From Sipunculus nudus (taxonomy: Eukaryota > Annelida > Sipuncula > Golfingiida > Sipunculidae): a DNA stretch of 64,000 bases. Shown piece after piece: positions 15,101-30,100 of this stretch. The notes beneath the pieces are model-generated. The model saw only the letters and a list, made by a program, of their open reading frames with translations, was not told the origin of the DNA and did not search any database. Numbering within the stretch: the first letter of the stretch is position 1; each line of letters opens with the position of its first letter. The position numbers and the translations under genes were made by a program. The stretch lies in NCBI GenBank assembly GCA_026874595.1, contig CM049314.1, positions 76,772,300-76,836,299 of the forward strand, written 5' to 3'.

Positions 15101-18100
15101 CTGTGTGAGTACTCTGTCTAACATGTCACTGTGTGAGTACTTGGTCCAACATGTCACTGTGTTAAAAAAATACAAACTGTGAGTACTCTGTCCAACATGT
15201 TACTGTGTGAATACTCTGTCCAACATGTCACTGTGTTAAAGAAATGCTGGGTTTTGTATATAAGTTATCACCCATCTGCATGAGGTTGTTTCTGTATCAA
15301 AGTGAACATCTTCAAGTTAGGCACTGTTAGTGGCTGGGCTACCCTACTTGTCTCACCTGTCAAACTTCAAGAGCAAATTTTGTCACAATTCAAGAAAAAG
15401 CTGTTTACACTGGTTACATGCATGCTTGCCAGATATTAAAAATTCCATGAAGTCCTAACCACAAAACATTCATGATCAGTTTGCCTTGAAACCATTCATA
15501 TCCAACATCTTTTATCAGACGACATTGCCCTCTTCACAACATTTAATTAATGCCTCGTGTATTTAAAAGCCCAGTATTTAAGGTACTAGAATACAGCAGA
15601 TTTCAAGGTATAATGGATAATACATAAAATACTTGATTAATAATACATCATCAGTCAGTTTATTGTTCAGTCATTGATTATGATTTTAAAACCAATTCCT
15701 ACTACTATATTACCCCATGTAATTTTACTTTGAGTGGAGTAAGATGGATTCAGTAAGGAAACCCTTTAATGCTGTGTATCTGCTGCAATTAATTAGCAGC
15801 ATTATTTGTGGTTATAATTAATTGGGATGTTGACAGCAAAATTTAAATGGTTACATGGCTATAACATTGGTTAATTTCTTGGAGAGATGTTTTACCCATG
15901 GCAAAAATAAAAATGGCTCTTCTTAGAAGATTGACTAATCTGAAAATGCAGAAATAAATTATCATTATGATTAATAACAAGCAAAAGTGTAAGTCAGGTA
16001 AGTTTATAAACATTCATAAAGATAGTGAAAATAAGAGATTATTGTATAATTAGTATTCAGAAAGCTTAACCTATGGCACTTTCCTGTGAATCAGAGACTG
16101 GTCTACACATGAATGGTCTCAGTACTTTGTTCTGGTTGTTGTAGATGAGTTTAACGTCTTCAGCGACATTCAGTTTAGTACTAACAGTCTGAACCATGCA
16201 GTGACAGAAACCTTCAGCTACATGGATGCACAGGTAAGCATTGAGCAGTTTGATTTATAATTAAAACTATACAGAACCTTAACATCATACTGAAGAATTC
16301 ACACTTAATTCTGCTAAGGAGTTACTATAATGTGATTAGCAAGAGGATATATACGTTACCTATTTGTTCTGATATTTTAATGGTTGTTTACTATACTCAA
16401 TACAACAAAAAACACCTGACACCACAGTATCATGACCACTTGTCTAGGACGACCACTTAATATGATCCGGACCTGTAAATATTGATATAAAACCTCCTTA
16501 CAATACCAGCCTGTTAACATAGCCATTTATCTTGTCCTTCCGGTGGTCATGTTAGAGTGATTATACTGTACTTACAATGGCAGCAGTCAACCAGTAAATA
16601 CCTCAGCATGCATACTGCTCTTCATTTGCCTTGACTCATCCTTAATCTTTTGCGGTCAATCATTTGGTCACAAGTCAGTGAAAGACAAAAGATTTCTTTG
16701 CACTTTGAGCCGTTATTGTTAATGCTGACTTTAATTAATATTGAGTGGCAATATTAACAACCTGAATTAATCTACTGTCAGAATTGTTTTACCACATTAA
16801 TTTCCACATTTAAATATCAAGAAAACCTATCAAAATATAAATGCTTGGACTGATGATTTATCATGTGTTTTTTGTAGGTTTTCTTGTTTGCTGCCGTGGC
16901 AACAGCTGCCAAAAATCACAAGACAGCATCGCAACAGTTGTTGTCAAGGCAACCTAACAGGCCTGAGATGTTACCAGCGTGTTTAACAGAACAACTGTGT
17001 ACAGCAGAACAAAGCAATTGGTGGAAGACGGCGTACAGCATCCTTACAAAGGAAAAAAGGTAAAGCAAGGTTAAAGTTACTCAAGGTCAGTGTTATCTAA
17101 GGTATGGGTCACCCAAGGTCATGGTTAACAGCGTCAAGATTAACCAGATTGAATCAGTTTCAAATTAATTCAGATTCCAAGTAGGCATGGCATTATCATG
17201 AAACATGGCACATCAGATTTCCCTTCAAATTGATGTTTTAGCATAATATATAAATTGAATGAGCCCAAACATCTATTCCTGAACCAGGATTGTGCTTTTG
17301 CTGTTCTTTTCTCTGAATTTTAAATGCAGTGTGCTATTTAAATATCAGCTTTAATGAATGATAAAACTTGCATATCCAAATGTGATATCAATTTATATCT
17401 AAAAACTGATGTAATCTTTGCTTTTTTGCACCATATAATAAAATTATATTTTAGACATATCCACTCTATATTCCAAGGCCATAATATTTATATGGAAGAT
17501 TGATCCTGTGTAGTGAATTTGAACGGAAAAATACTTTTCATCATAGGAGGAATCTTGATTCCTCTAAGAATATTCATTTACCAATGGAAACTTGAAGAAT
17601 ATATGATGAAACCACATGTACAGCATATCATATATCGCAGCAGAAAAAACAGCTTTTTATTTTAGACGACACAGCCAGTACTGAACCTCATGAATGGAAA
17701 AATTAGTCATTGGGATGCCAACGAGGTGTCCCCACTCACCCCTGATATAACTTATGTATTACAACATATAGCTTATAGAGCTTAAGAGGTAATAAAAAGG
17801 AAGAGGGAAAGAAGTTAGTGAAATAATAGACCTACTATCTCTGCTATATGAAACAAGAATTCAGGTAAGGAATTGGTAAGTTTTATACAATTCATAAAAT
17901 GGTTGACTGAAGAAATCTTGATTCTTTTTAACTTCAGCATCAACATATCCAAGCAGAGGCTGGTCCTGCAGCATGGACTGGAGGTGGTGCGTCTCCGAGG
18001 GAATCATGGGATTGATGCGGTGCTGGTGATGCATGTTGCACAATGTCTGGAAAACATGGTAAAAACTTTTCCAATAGAATTTCTTTCCTGAATTACCTTC

Positions 18101-21100
18101 TCATAAAAATTCTCACATTTAATGAGGTCAGAGTTCACCAGATACACAACAAGGAAGAATACAGACTCTTAACTTCAATATTCCTTATTTGTATCATTAT
18201 AATTACTTACCACAAAGTATTGTGATTTTATTATGGGATAATGTATTGCTACAGCTGTAGTCAGATTTGTTGTTCTTTACTTTCTGTACAAGATTTTTAC
18301 AAATAAACATTTAACTCTAATTTAATATGAACCACATTTATGAATCAGCAAGTGTTTTAGCTAAGTACATGTATTCTGGTTGTTGTAGATGGCCTCCTAC
18401 AGAGAGGGGACAGAAGAGAGGGGTTACTGTGAGATGTGGACAGTTCATTATTATGACACTGCTGTGAAAATGTTAGAGAGACTGGCCAGGTAAGGAGCGT
18501 ATAGTTCAAGGGGAGTTGTAAAAAGTTTGGCACCTGATGTTAAATTTCCATACTATGAACATTCATAATCCTTTGAGCATAAATGTTCAGAAAAAGTTTG
18601 ATGGACAATTACCTTTAAAGTTATTTTAAGGTCACTGTATATATTTTCATGGGAAAAGTGGTGTTTCAATATTTTTTTAAGTTTGTGTGCATAGATTCTT
18701 CTGAAATCAATAAAATCCAATAGGTTTGAAGGGAATTCAACATAATACCACAATTTTGAAGTACCTGAGGCTTTAGTATTTTGGGTCCATTCGCAACCAT
18801 TTTGAATATAAATTAATGGCCAGCTGACAGATGTGTCAGTATGTTAACCTGGACACATACTGAGGGAAGGACAAGCCCATGACATTTTCCATTTTACCCT
18901 CGCATCCTTGTTTATTTTCAGGACTTGATATGTTTTATTTTATATTATTAGCAACCGAACTATACCCACTCCACGTCACCGTATGTTTGACTGGCAAGAC
19001 TCCAGCATTACTCCAGCGGAAATCAAGCGACACATGGAGAAAGGGCAGTACTTCCTGAGCACACATGCCATGGATCGCGGGGACTATGAGCAGGCGCTGG
19101 ATTTGTTATCAGGACTGAAGGATCCAAATGCTTCCTACCGCCAGGCTCAGGTAAGACGGCTCACAAAGTTGTCACAAAACTTATCCTCAAGATTTTGAAA
19201 ATTTTTATCCCCCATATCCAACTTCAGATGTTTGGGATAATACATGATTTCATTGTATCCCCAAAGTCGGGGGATACTATGTTTTCATACCAGTCCCGCC
19301 GCCGCCACATATAAATCTTGTTGGCACTATAACCCAAAAAATGTTTCACGGAACTCTACCAAACTTGATTTATGTATAGATATGGGTAAGAGGATGACGC
19401 CTACTTAAAATGAGGTCATGACCTTTACTAGGAGAGTGTCCTTGACCTTGAATAGGTCCAGTTTTGGGGAAAATCACACAAATTCTTTAATATCTCAAGA
19501 AATCTTGCATGGATTTATCCCAAAATCAAGTTGATGGAAGATCATGGATAGGGTTGTCATGTTCCAGAAACTGGTGGCGCCACCTAGTATTCTTTACTTG
19601 TTTTTGTGCCGTTTAATACCCCCAAAATTGCCACCTTACAGTACTGTAAGCATTATAAGTAAAAAACTAATGGACAGATTTCTTTTATATTATGCATATA
19701 CATAGGTATGGGTTATGGGATGATGTTTATTTAAATTGGGGTCATGACCTTTCCTATGAGAGTGTCCTTGACATTGAATATTGCCATATTTGGTGAAAAT
19801 CACACACCTCATATGATATCTCCAGTGTTGATAGCCATATGGATTTCAAACATGACTTATGTATGGCCCACCACTAAAGTAAGAAACCTATAGGTTCTAG
19901 GGTCATGAGGTCAAAGGTCAAGGTCACTGGACTGGCATCTTAAAAGATACTGTGGATGCATTTAAGCCAAACTTTCATCCCAGGTCTTCCATCTTTAATA
20001 TTTAGCTCACTTGCCATTAGTGGATAATCCATGTCAATTTTGGGATCACAAGGCCAAAGGTCAAGGCCACAGGAGCTATCTGTCCAAAAATTAGTTTCTG
20101 GATGATTATTCCTGCTTTTATTGATGTATTGATTTCAAACTTGACTTATATATGTCTCATTGAAAAAGCAAGACTGATTTTGGGGTCATGAGGTCAAAGG
20201 TCAAGGTCACAGGACACATCTTTAAAAAGGTTGTGGATGCATTTTCAGCCAAACATTTCATCTCAGACCTTTCATCTTGCACATAGAGTTCATCTGCCAA
20301 TAGAGGTAGACCCCTATCAATTTTGAGGTCACAAGGTCAAAGGTGAAGGTCACAGGAGCCATCTGTCAAAAAATTAGTTTCTGGATGATAATTCCTTCTT
20401 TTATTGATGTATGGATTTCAAACTTGACTTGTATTTGACCCATTGGAAAAGCAAGACTCTAATTGATTTTGGGTTCATGAGGTCAAAGGTCAAGTTCACA
20501 GGAAACATCTTTAAAAAGATTGTGGTTGCATATATCAGTTGAACAATTCATCTCAGATCTTTCATCTTGCACATATAGTTCACCTGCCAAGAGTGGAAGA
20601 CCCCTATCAATTTTGAGGTCAAAGGTGAAGGTCACAGGAGCCATCTGTCCTAAAATTAGTTTCTGGATGATAATTCCTGCTTTTATTAATGTATGGATTT
20701 CAAACTTGACTTGTATATGTCCCATTGGAAAAGCAAGACCCAAATTGATTTTGGGGTCATGAGGTCAAAGGTCAAGGTCACAGGACACATCTTTAAAAGG
20801 ATGTGGATGCATTTTCAGCCAAACATTTCATCTCAGATCTTTCATCTTGCACATATAGTTCATCTGCCAAGAGAGGAAGAACCCTATCAATTTTGAGGTC
20901 ACTAGGTCAAAGGTGAAGGTCACAGGAGCCATCTGTCCAAAAATTAGTTTCTGGATGATAATTCCTTCTTTTATTGATGTATGGATTTCAAACTTGACTT
21001 GTATTTGACCCATTGGAAAAGCAAGACCAGAATTGATTTTGGGGTCATGAGGTCAAAGGTCAAGGTCACAGGAAACCTGTTTAAAAAGATTGTGGATGCA

Positions 21101-24100
21101 TTTTCAGCCAAACAATTCATCTTAGATCTTTCATCTTGCACATATAGTTCACCTATCAAGAGAGGAAGAACCCTATCAAATTTGAGGTCACAAGGTCAAA
21201 GGTTAAGGTCACAGGAGCCATCTGTCCAAAAATTAGTTTCTGGATGATAATTTCTGCTTTATTGATGTATAGATTTCAAACTTGACTTGTATATGTCCCA
21301 TTGGAAAAGCAAGACCGGAATTGATTCTGGGGTCATGAGGTCAAAGGTCAAGGTCACAGGACACATCTTTAAAAAGATCAAAGACACAGGACCAACATCT
21401 TCAACAAGATTGAGGATTGATAGATGGAAGAAACAATAAATATCCCAAGTGTCAGTATATGCTGCTAAAAATGGGGGCCTATTCTTAAAGGGGGGGGGGG
21501 GGGCTACTATGTCTGGGGATACTCTGGCACCTGCGGTGCAAGAAATGTCTAGTTCATACTTGGAATAACGGTTGCCTAAAGAGTAATATACATTGGCTGC
21601 TTTTTTAAATGTCAATCTCTCTAAGAAGAAAACTCGCCAGAATATTAATCATTCAAATCAATACCAACAGTTCCCCTCATAAATAACCAATACCACTCTC
21701 TCTTCACAGTTCTTAAAGTGTTTATTTTTGCTGCCAAAAGTGTATGTTCTGAAGAACAAGCATTATACATATACTGTTAAGCTACAATATTTAAATCTAT
21801 CATTTATACCAAAGAATTATTGTATCCATCAGTTTCTTGAATAAGATCTTTCACAAAATTATGAAAACTGATCCACATGAATGTTACCTGTCATACAAAA
21901 GTTATCACCTGGTGAATCATAAGAAAATGTTCCTTTCATAATCAATAAATATTTTAACAAAGTTATTTTTTACATCTCATATGTGAACTAAACCACACTT
22001 TATATCAGGTAAAGCAGAGTAAAATATGCTACATGCCAATAAAAAAAATTGTTTGATTTGCAGATCTATAAAAAGATGGCAGAAAACGAGGGAGCTGGCC
22101 AGAGCGAAGCTGGCATGACCTCACCCTTGTCAGTTCGTAACACATTGAAACAGAAAGCACACGAGTCTCTGCTGCTAACGCTGGATCGCATCAAGGGCGA
22201 TCGTACTCATGTAAGTAGGATCTTCTTTGTGATCACTTGTCTGAGTTATTTTCATATTCAATTTTCAGTTATTTCTTAAAGCTCCGGGTGTTCCAAATAA
22301 TGTTTTCTTTTATGTTTTTATAACATCATGTTTTTTATGGTATGTGGGTGCACATACATATGTGTGAATAAATTTTATTTTAGTAAAGAAAGATAATTCA
22401 GGATTAACCAGTTATTAAGAATTAATGAAGACAGTTTTCCCCTTGGTTTTTCATAACATCTGGTATGCCATGAAAAAGTTAATGCCTATATGTTGCACAA
22501 TTACATAGAGATAGTGATTTAATATTTTGATATGTATGTACTTGCTCGTCATATATGTGGATTGAAACAAGTAATATAAACAGATACATCTTTTGCAGTC
22601 CTTGTACCATGGTCATACAAATTTAGTTAGTCCCCTGCCATAAGGAGGGAGGACTTCTTAAATAGTGTCTGTCTGTCTGTCCATCAAGCCCCATTACTGA
22701 TGCCACACATTCCTAGTAAAATCATATGGCGGGGAACCATTTGTGCCTCTAGGCCCTTGTTTATAATAAAAATTATTGTTAGTTCTCCAGAAGAGAAAAC
22801 TAAAATTATGTACATTATTGTTTCCATGCACACTTCCATCTTATCATTTACTTAGTTGCATTTTGGCTCATTGGCCAGTTAAGCTGCATCACTTGTAAAT
22901 GTGAATTTTTCAGTTTTTCAGTATTAGTTTGAATTTTGACAAAATTGAAATTATATTCTTTCATGAGGCTGACCTTAGGCTTATTTTATATGATAGGCCA
23001 TAGATATCAAGGTACTGATGGAGTTCATACTGGTTAAGGGTACGATGCCACTCTCTGGGTTTGTGTATTCTAATGCAAATTTTAAGAACTTTGCATTGAC
23101 ATGTGATCATTATATTTTTCTTTCTGTAGCCTTTGAACAAAGTCCTGGCAGATGAATTAGCTGAGCTGGAAGATGGAACCAGTACAAATGTCCATGGTAA
23201 GTCAAATTTATCTTTTTTACAGAATATTTCATAAGTATTCCCCCTTTCCTCATATTTATCTGTCTATAACTTTGACCCATCTGTTACTGATGTCTATGTA
23301 CATGTGATGGTATCTGTGTAGCTTTAAGTTTAATTTGCATGCAGTACCTCAAGCATATTACCAAATTAAACAGTATTTTGTTCATAGTCTACTTGATTGC
23401 ATGTTTCTCATGTAGTATTCAGCAAATATTGATGAAAGTTAAGTAAAGGCAAAGAACAGTCCTTGTTACATACATGGAAGCTGACACTTTATGTAGCTGT
23501 GTGTGGGCTTTCATTGGAATTTTCAATTTTTACTGCTGATGTGATAACATATTGAGAATTCACTTTCCAGATATATCAAGGGCTTCCAGTGAGGAGTTTG
23601 TGGATGCTGAAGACAAGGTCAGCGATTCTCCATCCAAGAATGTGACGTCTACTGTACCACTCACTCACAGCACACCAGCCAGGGGACTGGCTACATCTCT
23701 GTTTGGAGAGAACATTCCGGTATGTTTTTAATTTTTATTCATTTTGCGAGACCTCTTTTTTAAGTTGTATTCAGATTACAACAGCCATGTGTATAGATAA
23801 GCAGCAAGGTTGAAAAGGCTTTCTCACAGTGTTTCTCACAACAAGTTAATAATGATATAAACTTTTTTCTAGATGAAATCTTAATGATTCTGTTTATATG
23901 AATATGTCCCAATGATTCACATCTCAGTATTACTAGATGTGTTTAATATGTAACTTTATCTTCCATTTTAGAGACTATCATAGTAATGGTCACTCAATGT
24001 GAGCAGATTGACCACATATGACAGCAGTTTAACAATATGAACACTCTCTGCAGTAGGGCCTTCAGTGACTCTTAATAGCAAACTTTACAAGATATATGGT

Positions 24101-27100
24101 GACAGATTTCTTGAAAGAAAATTAAACATTAATAGGGCTGCAATGATATATTTTCTCATGATATGTAATACTGTGATACTTTGCTCACAGTTTGATACAT
24201 GATGCGATACATATGTGCTGTATAATTAGAGTCCAAGCATAAATTTTTCATGTGTATGAACATGTAAATGACCTTATCGGCCAAAGATATTTCCAACCCT
24301 TAAATAAAATTTATTTCTAAATGATAAGCCGACTTATTCTTATCAATAGCCTTTCACCTTTGATGTATTGCATGATGCTAAGAGACTTTTAAATGATGAA
24401 TCATAAAATCAGATGATTCTGTATCGTACATACTGGTACAGGGTCATCTGACAGTGCTGATGTGATTAATGCCTGTGAATCGCAATGTGTCGGGTCCTTG
24501 TTAATCATAAAAACCCTAATGTGTTGACTGTAAAAAAAAATGCTCATTGAATAAATTAATAAATTGGAGCTTCCCTTTTTTTTACGACCAGAGCACCCGT
24601 CTGCAGCCCAGTCCTGAGCGTTTACACGCAGAGATTCGACGTTTGGGAATCTCAGTGCAGCAGCTGGTGGAGCAGAACGAGCAGATCCTAAAGCAGCACG
24701 ATGATCAGCAGAAAGCCATGACGTCTATGAAGAAAGAGTTTGAAAAAGTCAAGGTAACTTATTGAGAGTCGTTCATTTTCAGAATTTCAGCGTAGATTAT
24801 CCAGATGTGAAGGGTTTCCCTTGAGATGGGGCCAGCTTGTCACTGGCCCAGTAAACCAGTAGACCAATCAGATATGCACAAATCAAACGTGACTGATGAG
24901 TTTAGTTGCCATTGAAAGGGTTACTTTAAGCAGGGCTAACTTCTTAAAGTTTTATCCATGATTACTTGTTGTGAATAAACTGAGATATATACTAATATTG
25001 CTAACAAAATCTAAAAACATGCACATCTTATACATTTGAATGTGGGTATACACCATGTCATATATCTTGCCCTTTTTATCACAGTTATTGTTTTTACCCA
25101 TTGATTTGTTTCAGTACAATTCGATACATTTATTTGGGTTTTTCAGGCTGAGCTTGAAGATTTAAGAAAACGCAGTGAAACAACCGCAGGGCAGCTACCA
25201 CCAACAAGACCACGTGATCCTAGACGAGCACCTCCGTTGATGCCTTTCCACAGCCAGTACCCGAGCTTCGAGCATGACATCCTGCCAGCATTGTCTCCCA
25301 TGCAAGGCTACCCCATCTACCATCAGCCTCCTTTCATGTACCCTCAGGGGATGCCCCATGATCCTCTAGCTGCCCGCCAACCGGACCTTGGATCAGCTGT
25401 TTATGGGCTGGGGGAAGATTTTCCTGATGATCTCGAGGATTTGGAAAACATTGGGCAACCCCAGCAGAGCCATGTCCCGACAGCACTTCCTGATGCCCAT
25501 CTGACACCGGATTGGCCGTACGGCAACAATGTCAGTTTAGAAGGCAAATCCACGCTGACATATGCACCACCTCAGAGACAACCCGGGTATATGTTTGATT
25601 CGCTGCGTCCACAGTTAGGACAGCCCCAGCAGATGTTCACACCAGGTTCACAGCAGATAATGCCAGGTCCTGGATATTTCTCACCCCGCAGACCTGCTGG
25701 TCAGGTATCAGGTCGCTTCCATAGTCCTGCAAATATGCAAGGAGTACCGTTGACAATGGCACAAGCCCAACCAGTTGGACCTGCAGCGAGGGTCGCAGGA
25801 GGTATGCCTCATGAGGTGCAACCTTGTCCCAAAGATCCCCACCATGGGGCATCCATAAGTGCAGGAACACCAGGCTTGGCTGCAGCATCTAAAGTAAATA
25901 CGTCTTTCCCCATCAGCCTGCCTGAAAATAAGCAATCATCTGCTCCAGATATATACAATGTTGCTCCACAGATTGTACCAGAAGTGACTGATTTGGCAAC
26001 ACCAGATACTACATCAGTCCAAGTAGACAAACCTGCTCAGGTGCTTACTCCTACTGAGGCAGAGGCCAAAAATGGAGAAAGTATTCAGTTTGAAAACAAG
26101 GCAGATTTGTTGTTTCAGAAACCAGAATTGCTTAATAGAGGCCAGGGTCAGATGAGAGTGTTGTTCAATTCACAAAATCAAACAGGAAGGCTGATCATGT
26201 GGGACACCAGGACTGCACAGGTGCTTCTTCAGCATAACATCACCACCACAATGGTTGTAAATCAGCGAATCCCCGACAAAAAATCCCTCGACTGGAAGAC
26301 TCCAGCTGGTACTGATGGCAAAGAACAGACAGTAATCTGCATATTCCAGGATCTGCAGAGTGCAGAAGAGTTTCTTAAACAAATCCAGAAGATCCAGACA
26401 CAGATGAAGGTAAAGGAAGCCAGTGCTTCTGTACCATTTTCTGTTGGTGGTTTTTCTATGCCAGCATCAGAGTCATTGAAGAATATGGCACAACAAGCAC
26501 AGCAGAATGCAGGCAGCAAAGACACCCAGCCTAAGGCACTTTTTGGTGGATTCAGCTTCTCTAGTAAACCAGTAGTTGCTCCTGCAGCACCAGAAACCAA
26601 ACCTGAACCAGCTAAACCAGCCAAGAAACCACAGGAGGCTGAAAAACCTAAAGCGAGTCCTTTTGCTGGCTTCTCATTCACATCCCCTGGGGTAGGTGCA
26701 AGCAGTGATCAGACAACAAAAACTGGAGGAATATTTGGTTTAGGGCAGGGTTCTGGAGGCAGTGGATTGACTTTTGGAAATCTTGCTAAACAGGGAACAC
26801 CAGTTCAGGCATCCCCAAAAGCGGAGACCAAGACCGGATTCACTGGCGCAAAGATGTTCAGTGAAGCTGAGAGTAAAGATGCTACCGAAGCTGGAGATGA
26901 TGAAGGGGATGCTGGGAAGGGCCCAGATGATAGTTTTGAACCGACAGCTGATTTCAAACCACTTGTTTCATTGCCTGAGGTAGATACTATCACAGGAGAA
27001 GAAAATGAAATTCAGTTGTTTTGCCACCGTGCCAAACTGTATCGTTATGATAATTCCAGCAAGGCATACAAGGAGAGAGGACTTGGTGAACTTAAGATCT

Positions 27101-30100
27101 TGAAAGAAGACAAAAGTGGAAAGTATCGCATTGTTATGCGACGTGAACAAGTCCTGAAGGTATGCGCTAATCATTACATCACTCCAACAATGCAACTGCT
27201 TCCTCTGAAATCATCTGCCAATGCCTGGGTATGGACTGCTCAAGACTTCTCTGATGGTCAGCCAAATGTTGAACAACTTGCGGTAAAATTCAAAACTGAA
27301 GAGATTGCTGGTGAGTTTGAGAAGACATTTAAACAGTGTGTAGAAGAAACTTCTAAAAAACCAACACCATCAGAGAGTGTTCCACCTATGTCCCAAGTGG
27401 AAACTGTAGGACCTGGGGCCTCCCTTTCAGCAGCGTTCAAACCAGCTGCAGGAAGCTGGGAATGCAGTTCTTGTTACATCACCAACAAGCCTGGTACTCT
27501 AAAATGTGTTGCTTGCTCTGCAGCTCAGCCTGGAAGTGAGACAGCAAAGTCAAAACCAGCTCAGACCGCCCCTAAACAAGTATCAGCAACCTCAACTACA
27601 AAAGGGGTGTCACTCGCGGAAAAGTTCAAACCCAAAGAAGGCAGCTGGGAGTGTGCTGTGTGTTACATACAGAACAAACCTGACGCCAAGTCCTGCCTGG
27701 CCTGCCAGACACCAAAACCTGGATGTGAGGCAGAAGTTGCGGAGGAAACAAAAGCTTCTCAGCCTACTTCAGGGCCTATATTTGAGTTTGCCACAGGGTC
27801 AACTTGTGGGAACCAACCAGCATTCAGCTTTGGACAAGGTGGAGGATTTCAAATTGGTGGCAGCGGTGGGTTCAAGTTCGGAACAAGTCCTGCCACATCA
27901 GCGACAGCTACTGCAGCCAGTGCAGGTGGTGGCTTTTCATTCAGCACTTCATCTACTTCAACTTCAAACATTACCTTTGGAAGTGGTGCTGGAGGTTTTA
28001 CTTTCCAGTCATCTACTCCGGTGGATTTGTCGACCCCAAAGAAAGGACCTGAGACTATCGCAAAAGACGGCACTACAACTCCACCAAAAGAAGGACAAAC
28101 TGGGTTTTCATTCGGTTCTGACTCAACATTTACATTCAAAGGGGTGACTCCTACTAAAGATGGCAAAACCAGTGTGATGTCACCAAAATCACCTTTGTCC
28201 CCCGAGGGAGATTACTACAAGAATGAGGAAGGTGAAGACTCCCATATAATGTTTGAACCTGTCATCCCACTGCCTGATAAAATTGAAGTAAAAACAGGGG
28301 AAGAGGATGAAAATGAGCTGTTCTCATCTCGAGCAAAATTGTTCAGATATGTGACTGGTGAATGGAAAGAACGAGGAATTGGTAATATCAAGATTCTGGA
28401 GAACAAAGAGAGTAAGAAAGTCCGATTGTTGATGAGACGTGACCAGGTCTTAAAAATCTGCTTGAACCACTACCTGACACCAGATATGATGCTCAGACCA
28501 GCAGCTGGTTCTAATGGGAAAGGATGGGTTTGGTATGCAGATGACTTTTCAGAAGGAGACACGCAGCATGAACAGTTCGCTGTCAGGTTTAAAACACCAG
28601 AGATTGCAGAAGATTTCAGAAAAGCATTTGATACACACAAAGGTGGTGTAAAACAAGAAACCACAGAACCCAAAACACCAATGGAAGAGAAGAAAGAGGA
28701 TAAACCATTTGGTGCTCAAGGTTTTACATTTAAACTCCCAGGTGATCTGCAGAAATCTACCACAAGTGGCGCTGCTGGGTTTTCATTCAAACCATCATCT
28801 GGAACAGCAAGGAGTCCCCTGCTAAGTCAGCTACTGGACGGTCAAGGTGGGTTGAGGATATTTTTGTTTTTCTTTTATATCTTGAGTTCAGTCTTTATTT
28901 GCATTTGCTAATGTGAGTACTTATTTGGTGGTATTATGTAATTGTCTTGTCTCATAGTCATCATTAAATAAAAATGTACACCTAGGCAGCATAAGAAGAT
29001 ATCTTATTTTCAACTGGTTTGTGTATTCATATGTTCCTCTGTGTATCAGTAGTACTGGTTGAAACCCTCCAAATGTGATCTTTCTTCCGCATGAAAAAAG
29101 TTCCTTACATGTTTTTCCAGTGGAGGTGTTCAAGCCTCAAGTGCATTCTCTGATGATTTTAGCTGAAAGCATATTTTTTAATTTTCCTTCTGTTTGCTTC
29201 TGCCTCAAATGATCTATAATTGTATCCGCCAAAACGAAGTTTTGTGGATACTGTTTTTGACCGGGTTCCGCCGCCGCGTTCATTTCCAGAGAACTCCTCT
29301 GAGACTACCGGACGGATTTTTCCGAAACTTACACCAATTATTGGGTCACATGTGAACTGGTGCCTAACCAATTGGCCTTGACCTCTGACCTTTCCTCTCT
29401 GCCCAGTGTCCGTTTGTGCGTCTGTTTCCACACATAAACCCACATATCTCGGGAACCGTTTGAACGATAAGGAAAAAAATTTTGTACAAATGTAGCTCTA
29501 GGATAGCTCTATAACATACACAAAAAATGGTGGCGTCACCTACAACCATGTTTGCACAGTGTCCATCTGTTCATCTGCCTTGGGTTAAAATCACTCATAC
29601 CTCTGCAGTGGTTTGACTAATTCACCTGAAATTCGGTATGCATATACATCCTGGATTGCTTTCTTGATTTTATGACAGATGGCGCCATCTACATTCACGT
29701 TCACGCTGCAGACATTAATGCTTATATCTCCGGACTCGTTTGACCAATCAGAAAAAAAATTAAGAAATATGTAGCCCTTGGACAGCTATATAACATACAC
29801 AAAAATGGTGGTGCCACTTGCAGCAATTTTTGCACAGCGTCCATCTGTTTGTCTGCTGTGGGATAAAATCACTCATATCTCTGCAGTGGTTTGACGTTTC
29901 CACCTGAAATTTTGCATGTGTATACATCTTGGATAGTTTCTCGTTCAAATAACAGGTGGCACCACCTACAACCATGTTTAAGTGGCAGACATCCATTCTA
30001 ATATGTAACACCTGTAACTCTATTTCCCCTTGCCACTCAATCCATGCCTCACTTCACCTGTCGTACTCTGATTTTGGCGAATAGTCCAATAGTTGACAAA

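Noticed and set aside
20483-21247. Overlapping ORFs of 60-90 codons with RSKVKVTG-type repeats on both strands
   Set aside because: They arise from the AGGTCAAAGGTCAAGGTCAC tandem repeats and have no independent coding evidence.
27506-28147. 213-codon plus-strand ORF inside the giant RANBP2 exon
   Set aside because: Out-of-frame shadow of the zinc-finger/FG coding region; the main frame carries the conserved domains.
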